Shown here: positions 56,124 through 64,000 of the stretch, piece by piece | Layout of the letters: the number at the start of each line of letters is the position of its first letter | How positions within the stretch are numbered: the stretch's first letter is position 1 | Origin: Dinoroseobacter shibae DFL 12 = DSM 16493 | GTDB taxonomy: Bacteria; Pseudomonadota; Alphaproteobacteria; Rhodobacterales; Rhodobacteraceae | Direction: 5' to 3' | DNA: 64,000 nucleotides | Assembly: GCF_000018145.1 (NCBI RefSeq) | Contig: NC_009952.1 | Span: 2,542,001 to 2,606,000 of the forward strand | The notes under the pieces: model-generated | Told to the model about the DNA's origin: nothing | The model's database searches: none | Seen by the model: the letters and a program-made list of their open reading frames with translations, nothing else | Program-made: the position numbers and the translations under genes

Positions 56124-56690
56124 TCAGGTCTCCACGGCGGTGGAGGTGATACGCGAGACATCGGTGCCGACGAAGCCGTCCTCGACCACCAGCATCCGCG
56201 CCTTGTAGACCGCCGAGGGCAGGTAGGTGCCGCCGAGCACGGTCCACAGGTTGTGGATCGATTGCAGGTCGAGATCGCGCCATTCCACCGACAGCCTCTC
56301 GATCCCCTCGGGCAGGGTCGGGTCTGATTGCGGGGTGAAAAGCGGTCGGGCCTGGAAGGCGCCGATGCCCGCCGAGAGCACCCGCAGCCCGTCGGCATAC
56401 TGGTCGGGAAAATTGGCCGACAGCAGGAAGATCAGGTTGATGTTCAGGGGCTGGGGCGCGCGCCGGGTGACGCCGCCCTCTTCGCGGTAGACCCGGCCGG
56501 TATTGCCGGCAGTGCCCTCGCGTTCGATGTTCACCAGCGTCAGGACGAGGCGGTTGGCGGTTTCCTCCCCCCCTGCCCCGGGATCGCGCGCAACGCTTTC
56601 GAGCGCCACCAGATCGCTGGCGGCGGCAAAGCGTGTGCGCAGTTCCTCGTTCAGCATGGCGGTGAGGAATTTCAGGGTGGCATCGATCAT
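56124..56690 (-). CDS. DUF4255 protein, Pvc16/Afp16-like tube or sheath cap
   Basis: 188 residues from the ATG at 56690 ([21 protein letters not shown]). DUF4255 features: VLTLVNIEREGTAGN near residue 55, then LNINLIFLLSANFPDQYADGLRVLSAGIGAFQARPLFTP and the C-terminal half with IERLSVEWRDLDLQSIHNLWTVLGGTYLPSAVYKARMLVV, a pattern shared by the terminator proteins that cap the tube/sheath of PVC and Afp particles. It overlaps the ATPase gene by four bases. This is one of the best single markers of an extracellular contractile injection system. Confidence 0.9.
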   Translation of the reverse strand: MIDATLKFLTAMLNEELRTRFAAASDLVALESVARDPGAGGEETANRLVLTLVNIEREGTAGNTGRVYREEGGVTRRAPQPLNINLIFLLSANFPDQYADGLRVLSAGIGAFQARPLFTPQSDPTLPEGIERLSVEWRDLDLQSIHNLWTVLGGTYLPSAVYKARMLVVEDGFVGTDVSRITSTAVET

Positions 56691-58018
56691 GGTCCGGCTC
56701 CTGCCAGTTTCCCGGCCTTGTGCAATTCGCGGGCGATGGCCGCGCGCAGACTTGCGGCGGTGACGGTCGGGGCGCCTGCGCGCAGACGTGTCAGGTGGGC
56801 GGTGCGGGCGGTGTTGACGATCTCGCCGCCCGACAGCGCGACCTCCTCGGCCAGCGCCACAAGGTCGACCTCCGGGGCCAGAAGGTGGGCCTCGGGAAAG
56901 GCGTTGCGCCAGATCGCCAACCGCGCCGCGGGGTCGGGCAGATCGAACCGGATCATCGACTGGAACCGGCGGGCGAAGGCCGCGTCGATATTGCTGCGCA
57001 GGTTGGTGGCCAGCAGCACGATGCCTGCGAAATCCTCGACTCGTTGCAGGATGTAGGACACTTCCTGGTTGGCGTAGCGGTCGTTGGATTGCGTCACGTC
57101 CGTGCGCTTGCCGAAGAGCGAGTCCGCTTCGTCGAAGAACAGGATCCAGCCCTCCGCCTCGGCCTGGTCGAAGACGCGGGCGAGGTTCTTTTCGGTCTCG
57201 CCGATCCATTTCGACACCACCAGAGACAGGTCGACCCGGTAGACATCGCGCCCGCTGCGCTGACCCAGGAGCGCGGCACTGAGGGTCTTGCCCGTGCCCG
57301 AGGGGCCGTAGAACAGGCTGCGATAACCTGGAAGGATCAGCCGCCCGATCCCGGCGGTCGCGGCCAGCGCCGCACCGTGCTCGGTCCAGGCGAGCACCTC
57401 TTCGAGCTCGTGCAGGGTGCGCTCGGGCAGGATCAGATCCTCCCAGCGCATCTGTGTTTCCAGCCGCTTGGCCGGGAAGTCGGGCCGAAACTCGGGCCGG
57501 TGCCGGGTGCCCAGCAGGATCCGGCCCACGAATTGCGGCGCCAGCTCCAGAGGGGCGTGCAGACCTGGGGCGTCCAGCCCGCGCAGAGGCAACAGGAACC
57601 CCCCGGCGACCAGCGCCCCGTCGGCACTCAGCATTTCAAGCGCAGCGCGGCGGTCGCCCTCGGTGTCGAGCAGGAACATCGCCGTGCCGAGGCTGGGCTG
57701 AGCCCCGCCCTCGGGCCGGGCTGCCAGGCAGAACTCGGAAAACACCCGATCCGTGGCGGGGTTACGGGTGAGGAACGGGTCCAGCGCCTCGGGCCGCAAG
57801 ACCGGGGCCAGCGCCAGCGCGAGCAGCAGGCGACCCTCCGGGGGGACTTGCGCCCGGCGCAGCGCCCGGGCCAGCGGGCAGGTCTTGGGGCTGAGTCTGG
57901 GCGGCGAAGGCGAGGCGGCCTGCCCGGTGCCGAAATGGCGCGCGATCCGGGCGGCAATGGCGGCCTCCAGCCAGTCAAGCTCGGCCTTGAGGGTTCGGGA
58001 AGTGGCGATCATGTCCAT
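56687..58018 (-). CDS. eCIS AAA+ ATPase (Pvc15/Afp15-like)
   Basis: 443 residues from an ATG at 58018 ([21 protein letters not shown]; an ATG at 58012 is also possible). The frame is open further upstream only as a shadow of the tape-measure gene. The N-terminal about 200 residues are helical and variable; residues about 210-430 are an AAA+ module with Walker [14 protein letters not shown], Walker [19 protein letters not shown], sensor-1 [20 protein letters not shown] and a C-terminal lid. eCIS clusters carry one such ATPase, thought to act in particle assembly. The start overlaps the upstream gene by ten bases. Confidence 0.9.
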   Translation of the reverse strand: MDMIATSRTLKAELDWLEAAIAARIARHFGTGQAASPSPPRLSPKTCPLARALRRAQVPPEGRLLLALALAPVLRPEALDPFLTRNPATDRVFSEFCLAARPEGGAQPSLGTAMFLLDTEGDRRAALEMLSADGALVAGGFLLPLRGLDAPGLHAPLELAPQFVGRILLGTRHRPEFRPDFPAKRLETQMRWEDLILPERTLHELEEVLAWTEHGAALAATAGIGRLILPGYRSLFYGPSGTGKTLSAALLGQRSGRDVYRVDLSLVVSKWIGETEKNLARVFDQAEAEGWILFFDEADSLFGKRTDVTQSNDRYANQEVSYILQRVEDFAGIVLLATNLRSNIDAAFARRFQSMIRFDLPDPAARLAIWRNAFPEAHLLAPEVDLVALAEEVALSGGEIVNTARTAHLTRLRAGAPTVTAASLRAAIARELHKAGKLAGAGP

Positions 58019-61000
58019 GAGACGTGCAGCGCCTCCGGCATCCAGGGCAAGGCCACCACCGACCACGGCCATGGGATACCCCCCAAAAGCATGTCGAACG
58101 GGCCCTTGGTGACCTGCAGCGTCAGGGCGGCGTCCGGGCCGGGGCGGCGGATCACCCCGTGGCGCATCACGAAGGTCTCGCGCAAGGCGTCGGCATCGGT
58201 ATTGGCGAAGGCCGCGACCTGCGACGCGGTGAAGCCGAGCAGGCTCTCGGCCAGCGCGGCCTCCTCCGGGGTCGCGGCACCGCCCGGGGCAAGAGGCGTC
58301 GCAAGGGGCATCCCGCAAAGCAGCTTGGGCAGGGCCAGCTCGTGCTCGGGCAGGTCCATGCGTCCGCTGGCCAGCAGAGCCAGCAGGTGGACGGCCCTGG
58401 GGCGGCTGTCGTCACGCAGCCCACCGGAGGGATCGAGGCAATCGCTGCGCGCGAGATAGGTCGCGAGGTGGACATGGAGCAGGACCAGCCCCGCCAGCCC
58501 GGTATGGATTTCGCCCGCGGGCGCAAGGGGCGCGGGCGGGGGGGCGAGATGGGCAAGCAGGATCTCGACCGAGGTGTCCAAAGCCGCGGCCAGGGCTGCG
58601 TGAAACGCCCCCGGCCCTTCGGGCGCGTCGATCGGCGCGGCGGCATGGGCCGCGGCGAGGCGCGCCGCCAGATCCCGCGGATCAAGGCCGATGCCCGCCC
58701 GGCGGAGCGCCCGGGCGACGGTTTCGAGCGCATCGACGTGGCGGGCCGGAGGCGTGGGCAGGCCCATGGGAGAGAGATGGTCCATCAGGGACCCGAGCGG
58801 AGTGCCCAAACCCGCCGCCAGTGCCGCGTGGAACGCCCCTGGCCCGTCTGGTGCATCGATCGGGGCGGCAGCATTGGCCGCCGTGAGGCGCCTGGAGAGA
58901 TCCTGCGGATCGAGACCAAGACCGGCCTGCCGCAGCCTCTGGGCGACCTGCTGCAGCGCAACCTGCGCATCCGGGCCTGGCGCCCGGGCGTCCGTGCGAT
59001 TGCCATCGGCAGGATCGGTCGGCGTAGCTCCGTCCTCGGGCGTTTCGGCGGCGAGCCCCCCCGTGACTGACCGGTCGAACGGCGATGAGGCAGATTGGTC
59101 GCGCCCACGTTCCGAAGACCGCACGCCAGCCGTGTCCTGTGCTGCAACGCCGTCCGGAGGCGCGGATGTCGGGACTGGGGATGCCCCGCGCGCCGGGGCG
59201 GGTGCCGCCGCGGTGCGGACAGTCTCCGGGGAGGTTGGGTCCGGCGTCGGGGGGGCGGCGGTTTCGGGACGCTGAGGCCGTCCTATCGGATTGCCATCCA
59301 CATGACCATCCGAGGCAGTCTCGGGCATGCGCCCGTGCGGCGGAACTTCCCCGGCGATCGGCGCAATGTCGCGCGATTTCAGAGGCGTGACATTCGGGTG
59401 GGTCTCAGCGGACGCGGAGGTGTCCAGCGCCTCCGCCAGGGCGGCGCGCAGGCTTGCCAGCTCATGCGCTGACAGGCCCGAGAGCGCCTGCCCCGCCTCG
59501 CCCTCCGGCGGCTCTGAGAGATCGCGCGCCATCCGGGCGCGCACGGTCTCCAGCGGCTGAGCGGCGCGCTCCGACGCGATCTCCGCAAGCGCCGAGAGAA
59601 CGGATTCCAGCGGCACGGGGGCCGACGGGTCCGGCCCGGACGCTGCCCCGTTCGCCCAGGCGCGGAGCGTGGCCTGGGTCAGGTCCGCAGCACTCAGTGG
59701 CACGTTCGCCACCGCCGCGAGCCACGCGGCCGCCCGGCGCGCCAGCTGCGCCTGGTCCTGGCCGAGGCGTGCGGACAGTGTCGCGGCACGTTGCGCCGGG
59801 CTGACCTGTTCCAGGGCGGCGGCAAGGGCTGCTGCCAGGGGCGGCGGCCCGGACGGCGTGACGCGGGCCGCATCGGGCCGGAGGTAGCGCGCGACCAGCG
59901 CGGTCGCAACGTCCATTGCGGCAGATGGCGTCTCGGTCGCGGCAGGCGGGCGGGGGAGCACCACCTCGGCACGCATCGGTGGCTCTTCTGCGGGGCTGCG
60001 CCCTTGGGCGCGGGTGGTGGCGGGCGGAGGGTCGGTATCCTGCACGCGGTCCCGCGGTGCGGACTCCTCCGCCTGCAGGTCGCGCAGCATCTCGATCAGG
60101 GGCGCGAAGCGGGGCTCGGCGGCGCGCCCCGATGCCAGCGCGGAGAGTTGTGCTGCGAGCGCTCCCGGCGTCTCGGCAGTCCGGCCCCGGCTTCCGGCCC
60201 GCAGAACGGCGCGTAGCCAGCGGCGGGCATCGCCCTCGAACCCCCCACCCGCAAGAAGGGTCAAGCTCGCCTCCGCCAGATGCGGACCCAGTGTGTCATC
60301 CGGCGCCGCGGCCCGCAGGATGGTCACGGCGAAGCCGCCAAGGGTCGGCAGCAGCGCCAGATGCGCCGCCTCGATCCGCGTCCAGTCCAGCGGCGAGAGC
60401 AGCGCTTGCCGCCCGGTCGGGGTCTGCAGGAGACCGGCCCAATCCATACCGATTTCGGGGGGCGCGGGCGGCGTTTCGTCGCCGCGGATATGGCTTGGCT
60501 GGCGCGGTTGGGAGGCGTCTTGCCCGTCGGGATGCGCGCCTGCGCGGACAGCCAGGACAGGGGCGGCGCCCGGATCCTGCGGCGGGGGGCGCAAGGCGGA
60601 CGGCCGCGCCGGCGCCCCCGGGTTCGGCGCGGTAAGACCCGGGGCTGTCGGGAGTGACGCCGCGGGCGCGCGCTCTCCGGAGGCGGCGGCAGCCAGCGAG
60701 TCTTCGGGCGCCGCTCGGGTGTCCTCGGACACCTCGGCCCGCGCGTCGTTGACCCGGGGCACTGCGTCGGGTGCTTGGGCCCGCGGCGGATCATCGTGCG
60801 GGGTACGTGCGGTTGTGTCGACGGGGGACCGTGCCCCGTCACGAGCGGGTAAGGGATCCGCCAAGACCGGGCCGGGCGCCTCCGTAGCCTCGGGCGCCCT
60901 GCGCGCGCCCAGTGCGGGAGGGGCGTTCGGTGGCGCGGCTCTGGGCACAACAGGCGGCGCGGTCTCGGGCGCCTGTGGTCTGGCCGGACCGACCTTGGCC

Positions 61001-62622
61001 CCCTGGCCGAGCATGTCCGGGGTATCCGGGTCGCCCCGCTGACGTGAGGGGGCGGTCGGAAAGGCCCTGGCGGTGTCTTCGGCAGGGTCCGAACCAGGCG
61101 AGGCGTTGGTCCGAGACGTGGGGTCCGGGGCGCGCGCCCCGCGATCCACCTCCGATCCTGAAGGCTGATGCGACGGCTCTGACGGGTCCTGCGGCCCATG
61201 TGACGGTGGCGCGGCAGGTGCGCGCGGGACAGGCCCGGCCGAACCTGACGACCCGATCCCCGTCGGGTCGGAAGCAGGCGGCGGGGTGTCTGTCGCACCC
61301 CCTTCGAAGACGTTCTGCGCCCTGGAGCCCCCCGGTACGGAGGATGGCCCCGGGCGGGGGACGTCTTGCGCGGGCGCTACCCGCCGGATGGGGGATGCGG
61401 ATGGACCGCTGCGCGCGGCTCCTGGGGGATCCGCTTGCGCTCCCGCAGGGGCCCGCGCCGCTGGGGATGCGGAGCGGGGGCCGGTCGGTGTGTCCAGTCC
61501 TGCGGGGAACTGTCCGGTCCCGGTCGCAGCCGGCGTGGGCGATGCCGGGTCGGCCGAGGACAAGGGCAACACTCGGTCACCTCCGGGCGGCACGCGGGCG
61601 TCCGGAGCGTCCACGGCAGGGGGCGGGCTCGGCGCGGCCGAAGGTGCCTTCGGAAGACCGGGAGACGGTGGGCGCCCAGAACCGCCCGCGGGCAAGGACC
61701 GCTCGTTCGCGGCGCCCGGCCCTTGCGGTGCGGTCGGACCTGCGGGAGCAGGGTCGGACGGGGTGGCCCCGCGGGAGCCTGCCGCTTCGGACGGATCGAC
61801 GGGATGCCCCGGCGCGGCCCGCGGCATCGGAGGCACGGCGTTTTCGGCAGGCAGATCGGCAGCGGACCCCGCGCGGCGCTGTGGCGGGGATGGTGCGGCC
61901 CGCGTGGACGGGTCCAAAGCGGCGGTTGGATCCCCGGGAACGGCAGATGTGGCTGCGCGGTCTTCCCTGGCCTCAGGCCCTGCGGCAGGCGGGGCGGAGA
62001 CCGCCGGTTGCGCCGGGGAGGCGTGCGAGAGCGGCTTGTCCGACCCGGGGAGGCCGGCCTCGGGGGCCAGCGCGGCCAGTCGGGCGCGCAGGGGCGCAGG
62101 CACATGGGTTGCCAGGCGTTGCGCCACGGCAGGCTGGTCGGCCAGCGAAGCCAGCAGCGCCCGCAAGCCGTCGGGATGGTCGGCCAGGCAGGGCTCCAGC
62201 AGGCCGGACAGCCCGGGCGCGGCGGCGCCGGGCCAGTGCGGATAGGTGCCGTGCTGGAGGTAATGGGCGAGATCACGCAGCCGGGCGGGCTGGAGCGGGC
62301 CACGGGGCATGCGAGCCCGTGCGAGCGATCCCGCCGCCGCCACCGCCTGCTCCGCGCGGTGCGCATCGAGAGCGGCGCGCAGAGCCTCGGTCAGCCGCCG
62401 GGCAAGCTCGTCTTCCAGCACGAAGGCAGGGATATCTCCCAGATCGAGCGCGAGCTGATCGAGGCGCAGGTCCACGCCCGCCTCCTCCAGCAGCTCGGTC
62501 AGCAATCCGGGCAGGCGCGCGGCGGCGAAATCACTGAGCCGGGTCTGCACCGCATCCGCCTGTTCGGGATCGGGCAGGTCAATGGCGAAGGTCAGCCGGT
62601 CTATGCGGTGATCGAGGCTCAT
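58009..62622 (-). CDS. eCIS tape-measure-like protein (CIS_TMP family), very long
   Basis: 1,537 residues. The N-terminus (IDRLTFAIDLPDPEQADAVQTRLSDF...LPGLLTELLEEAGVDLRLDQLALDLGDIP) and C-terminus (GLAGLVLLHVHLATYL..., RAVHLLALLASGR, ELALPKLLCGMPLATPL, LLGFTASQVAAF, LRETFVMRHGVI, VTKGPFDMLLGGIPWPWSVVALPWM) are the conserved ends of contractile-injection-system tape-measure proteins. Between them lie about 530 residues (about 190-720) of Pro/Ala/Gly/Ser-rich low-complexity sequence, a helical middle, and two related repeats of about 65 residues near 1220-1360 (AAPIDAPxGPGAFHAALAA in both). Known relatives, as I recall, are roughly half this length. It should set tube length. Confidence 0.85.
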   Translation of the reverse strand: MSLDHRIDRLTFAIDLPDPEQADAVQTRLSDFAAARLPGLLTELLEEAGVDLRLDQLALDLGDIPAFVLEDELARRLTEALRAALDAHRAEQAVAAAGSLARARMPRGPLQPARLRDLAHYLQHGTYPHWPGAAAPGLSGLLEPCLADHPDGLRALLASLADQPAVAQRLATHVPAPLRARLAALAPEAGLPGSDKPLSHASPAQPAVSAPPAAGPEAREDRAATSAVPGDPTAALDPSTRAAPSPPQRRAGSAADLPAENAVPPMPRAAPGHPVDPSEAAGSRGATPSDPAPAGPTAPQGPGAANERSLPAGGSGRPPSPGLPKAPSAAPSPPPAVDAPDARVPPGGDRVLPLSSADPASPTPAATGTGQFPAGLDTPTGPRSASPAARAPAGAQADPPGAARSGPSASPIRRVAPAQDVPRPGPSSVPGGSRAQNVFEGGATDTPPPASDPTGIGSSGSAGPVPRAPAAPPSHGPQDPSEPSHQPSGSEVDRGARAPDPTSRTNASPGSDPAEDTARAFPTAPSRQRGDPDTPDMLGQGAKVGPARPQAPETAPPVVPRAAPPNAPPALGARRAPEATEAPGPVLADPLPARDGARSPVDTTARTPHDDPPRAQAPDAVPRVNDARAEVSEDTRAAPEDSLAAAASGERAPAASLPTAPGLTAPNPGAPARPSALRPPPQDPGAAPVLAVRAGAHPDGQDASQPRQPSHIRGDETPPAPPEIGMDWAGLLQTPTGRQALLSPLDWTRIEAAHLALLPTLGGFAVTILRAAAPDDTLGPHLAEASLTLLAGGGFEGDARRWLRAVLRAGSRGRTAETPGALAAQLSALASGRAAEPRFAPLIEMLRDLQAEESAPRDRVQDTDPPPATTRAQGRSPAEEPPMRAEVVLPRPPAATETPSAAMDVATALVARYLRPDAARVTPSGPPPLAAALAAALEQVSPAQRAATLSARLGQDQAQLARRAAAWLAAVANVPLSAADLTQATLRAWANGAASGPDPSAPVPLESVLSALAEIASERAAQPLETVRARMARDLSEPPEGEAGQALSGLSAHELASLRAALAEALDTSASAETHPNVTPLKSRDIAPIAGEVPPHGRMPETASDGHVDGNPIGRPQRPETAAPPTPDPTSPETVRTAAAPAPARGASPVPTSAPPDGVAAQDTAGVRSSERGRDQSASSPFDRSVTGGLAAETPEDGATPTDPADGNRTDARAPGPDAQVALQQVAQRLRQAGLGLDPQDLSRRLTAANAAAPIDAPDGPGAFHAALAAGLGTPLGSLMDHLSPMGLPTPPARHVDALETVARALRRAGIGLDPRDLAARLAAAHAAAPIDAPEGPGAFHAALAAALDTSVEILLAHLAPPPAPLAPAGEIHTGLAGLVLLHVHLATYLARSDCLDPSGGLRDDSRPRAVHLLALLASGRMDLPEHELALPKLLCGMPLATPLAPGGAATPEEAALAESLLGFTASQVAAFANTDADALRETFVMRHGVIRRPGPDAALTLQVTKGPFDMLLGGIPWPWSVVALPWMPEALHVSWT

Positions 62623-64000
62623 CCTTGCACGGCGTCGCCGCGCCGCCGGGCCCGCAAGGCACGAAACTCGCGGCAGAAAAGATCATGTATCTGGCGGCGC
62701 AGGGTCTGCGAGGCCTGCGCGCCCGCCGCAAGTGCTTCGGCAGATGGGGTGCGGGTCGCACGCACGCAAAGCTGCGCGGCGCACCAGGCGGCGTAGGCCC
62801 GTGCGAAATCACGCGCCTCCTGCGGGGTCTCCCCATCGAGCCAGAGCATGGCAGGCAGGGTATGGGCAGGCATCTCCTCGGTGACGATGTCAGCCAGATA
62901 GGCCCGACGTGCCGGCGAGGTGCCCGAGGCATCCGGGGCCAGCGCGAGGGTGGCACCCCGGGCCGCGAAATCGAGCGGCATCACCACCGGGGTGAAGACC
63001 GCATCGAGCGCCCGGGCATCGCGCCCGGCCCCTTGGCAGGTGGCAACCATGCGGGCGATCCAGTCGGCGGCATGGGAGCGGGACCGGAAATTCTCCACCA
63101 CTTCGATCGAGAGCCCATTAGGACCGACGAGGCTAACGGTCGTGCCATAGCCACGCTCGGGCGACGTGGTGTAATGGGCCGGATCCGCGCCGAGCGCACG
63201 GAGTTGCGGCAGCAGCATCTCCAGCGGTGGCAGGGCGGGATCTGGCTCCAGCACCCAGTGCACCGCCCGGTCCCCGATCGCCAACCGGAAGGTCGAGCGC
63301 GGCAGGGGGGCGGAAATCGCGAAGCTGGTGCCGATCTCCTCGCGGCCGATCCTGGCCTCCAGCCCGTCATCCTGCAACAGAACGTGCTCGATCAGGAACA
63401 TGGGCGCGTCATGGCCCGACCGCAGGGCGATCCGGCGCAGCAGCGGGCAGGTCTCCGGCGCGGCGAGATCGACCCCCTGCCCCCGCCCTTGCCCGAGCGC
63501 GATCACGTCCCGCAGGAGCGCGGCCTTGCGGTCGAGCAGCCAGCGCTCGAAGATCTCCAGCGGTTGGGCCTTGTCATCGTAGAGCCGCTTCAGCTCGGCG
63601 GTGTCGATCCTCTCGCCGAACCTTGCCAGCAGGTGGTCGAGGGCACGGTTGCGCCGCGCCAGGGGGCGGTCCTGGCTGTCGCGCAGCTCCGCCAGACCGT
63701 CCTTGTAGGCCGTGAACCAGCCTTGGGTCCGGCCCGGCTCGGGTGTCTCCGGCTGGCCCAGTATCGGGCCGAGGGCAGGCGCATCGTCCGGGCTTGGCTC
63801 AGGCCGCGTCAGGGGCTGCACATGGTAGCTCGGCCCCTCGGACGGCAGGGCCAGCAGGTCCGCGGTGGCATCGAGCTGCGCAAGGTGATTGGCGAGCATC
63901 TGTTCGAAGATCGCGAGATAGGCCTTGAGCTGGCGCGCCTGGGCCTGGCGGGCATCGCGGGCGGCCCGGGTGTCGGCCACCCCCTCGGCCAGCGGGGCAC
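62619..64000 (-). CDS. eCIS baseplate-associated protein (5' partial)
   Basis: The reading frame runs off the right edge, so the N-terminus is missing; the first in-window start is a GTG at 63980 (453 residues from there). Near the visible start is LKAYLAIFEQMLANHLAQLDATADLLAL, which resembles a segment I recall from large eCIS proteins encoded directly upstream of the tape-measure gene. The rest includes FTAYKDGLAELRD, RRNRALDHLLARFGERI, a middle FLIEHVLLQDD...FAISAPLPR...FRLAIGD and a helical C-terminus. It overlaps the tape-measure gene by four bases. Exact particle position is not known to me; baseplate or spike-side is inferred from order. Confidence 0.7.
   Translation of the reverse strand, partial: APLAEGVADTRAARDARQAQARQLKAYLAIFEQMLANHLAQLDATADLLALPSEGPSYHVQPLTRPEPSPDDAPALGPILGQPETPEPGRTQGWFTAYKDGLAELRDSQDRPLARRNRALDHLLARFGERIDTAELKRLYDDKAQPLEIFERWLLDRKAALLRDVIALGQGRGQGVDLAAPETCPLLRRIALRSGHDAPMFLIEHVLLQDDGLEARIGREEIGTSFAISAPLPRSTFRLAIGDRAVHWVLEPDPALPPLEMLLPQLRALGADPAHYTTSPERGYGTTVSLVGPNGLSIEVVENFRSRSHAADWIARMVATCQGAGRDARALDAVFTPVVMPLDFAARGATLALAPDASGTSPARRAYLADIVTEEMPAHTLPAMLWLDGETPQEARDFARAYAAWCAAQLCVRATRTPSAEALAAGAQASQTLRRQIHDLFCREFRALRARRRGDAVQG

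Overview
The window is GC-rich chromosomal DNA that looks like a marine Rhodobacteraceae (Roseobacter-type) alphaproteobacterium. The grounds are the gene order ftsW-murG-murC-DUF2484-murB-ddl-ftsQ-ftsA-ftsZ-lpxC-bamD-recN, a SAM-II riboswitch in front of metZ, a rhamnose operon in the rhizobial order rhaRSTPQUK, and tripartite tricarboxylate (TTT) transporters. No rRNA, tRNA, CRISPR array, transposase or integrase was seen.

Layout. 1-4.6 kb: the end of a peptidoglycan-binding protein with a degenerate trypsin fold, trkH, a GST and a frameshifted alpha/beta hydrolase. 4.6-9.1 kb: metZ under a SAM-II riboswitch with its own terminator, folE2, and a ClC channel. 9.3-23.3 kb: recN, bamD, lpxC and the distal half of the division/cell-wall (dcw) cluster, all on the minus strand. 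23.3-27.9 kb: a secreted RTX-type Ca-binding protein, a subtilase, an anti-sigma-like membrane protein and an ECF sigma factor. Two of these genes share a GAACC-N16-CGAC promoter-like motif. 28.2-38.9 kb: a complete rhamnose regulon, with rhaR-S-T-P-Q-U-K on minus diverging from rhaD-rhaA on plus across an intergenic region full of inverted repeats. 39.0-52.1 kb: one minus-strand operon of about 13 kb with two full TTT transporters, an enolase-superfamily dehydratase, a DHDPS-family lyase/dehydratase, a ketoglutarate-semialdehyde-type dehydrogenase, a PdxA-like and a 3-hydroxyisobutyrate-dehydrogenase-like enzyme, a lactonase-like amidohydrolase and a GntR regulator. It probably degrades an unidentified sugar acid toward 2-oxoglutarate. 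52.4-53.8 kb: murD, stranded 29 kb from ftsW. 54.1-64.0 kb: a GH25 lysozyme and the distal part of an extracellular contractile injection system (eCIS): an unknown protein, a DUF4255 (Pvc16/Afp16-like) protein, an AAA+ ATPase, a 1,537-residue tape-measure-like protein and a further component cut by the window edge.

The most interesting signals are: the eCIS locus with its unusually long, proline/alanine-rich tape-measure protein and a neighbouring lysozyme; the splitting of the dcw cluster by about 29 kb of accessory metabolism and secretion genes; the candidate ECF regulon linking the RTX protein to the anti-sigma gene; and the uncharacterised sugar-acid operon with a 32-bp palindromic operator candidate. 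Assignments come from reading motifs and gene context. No database search was run.
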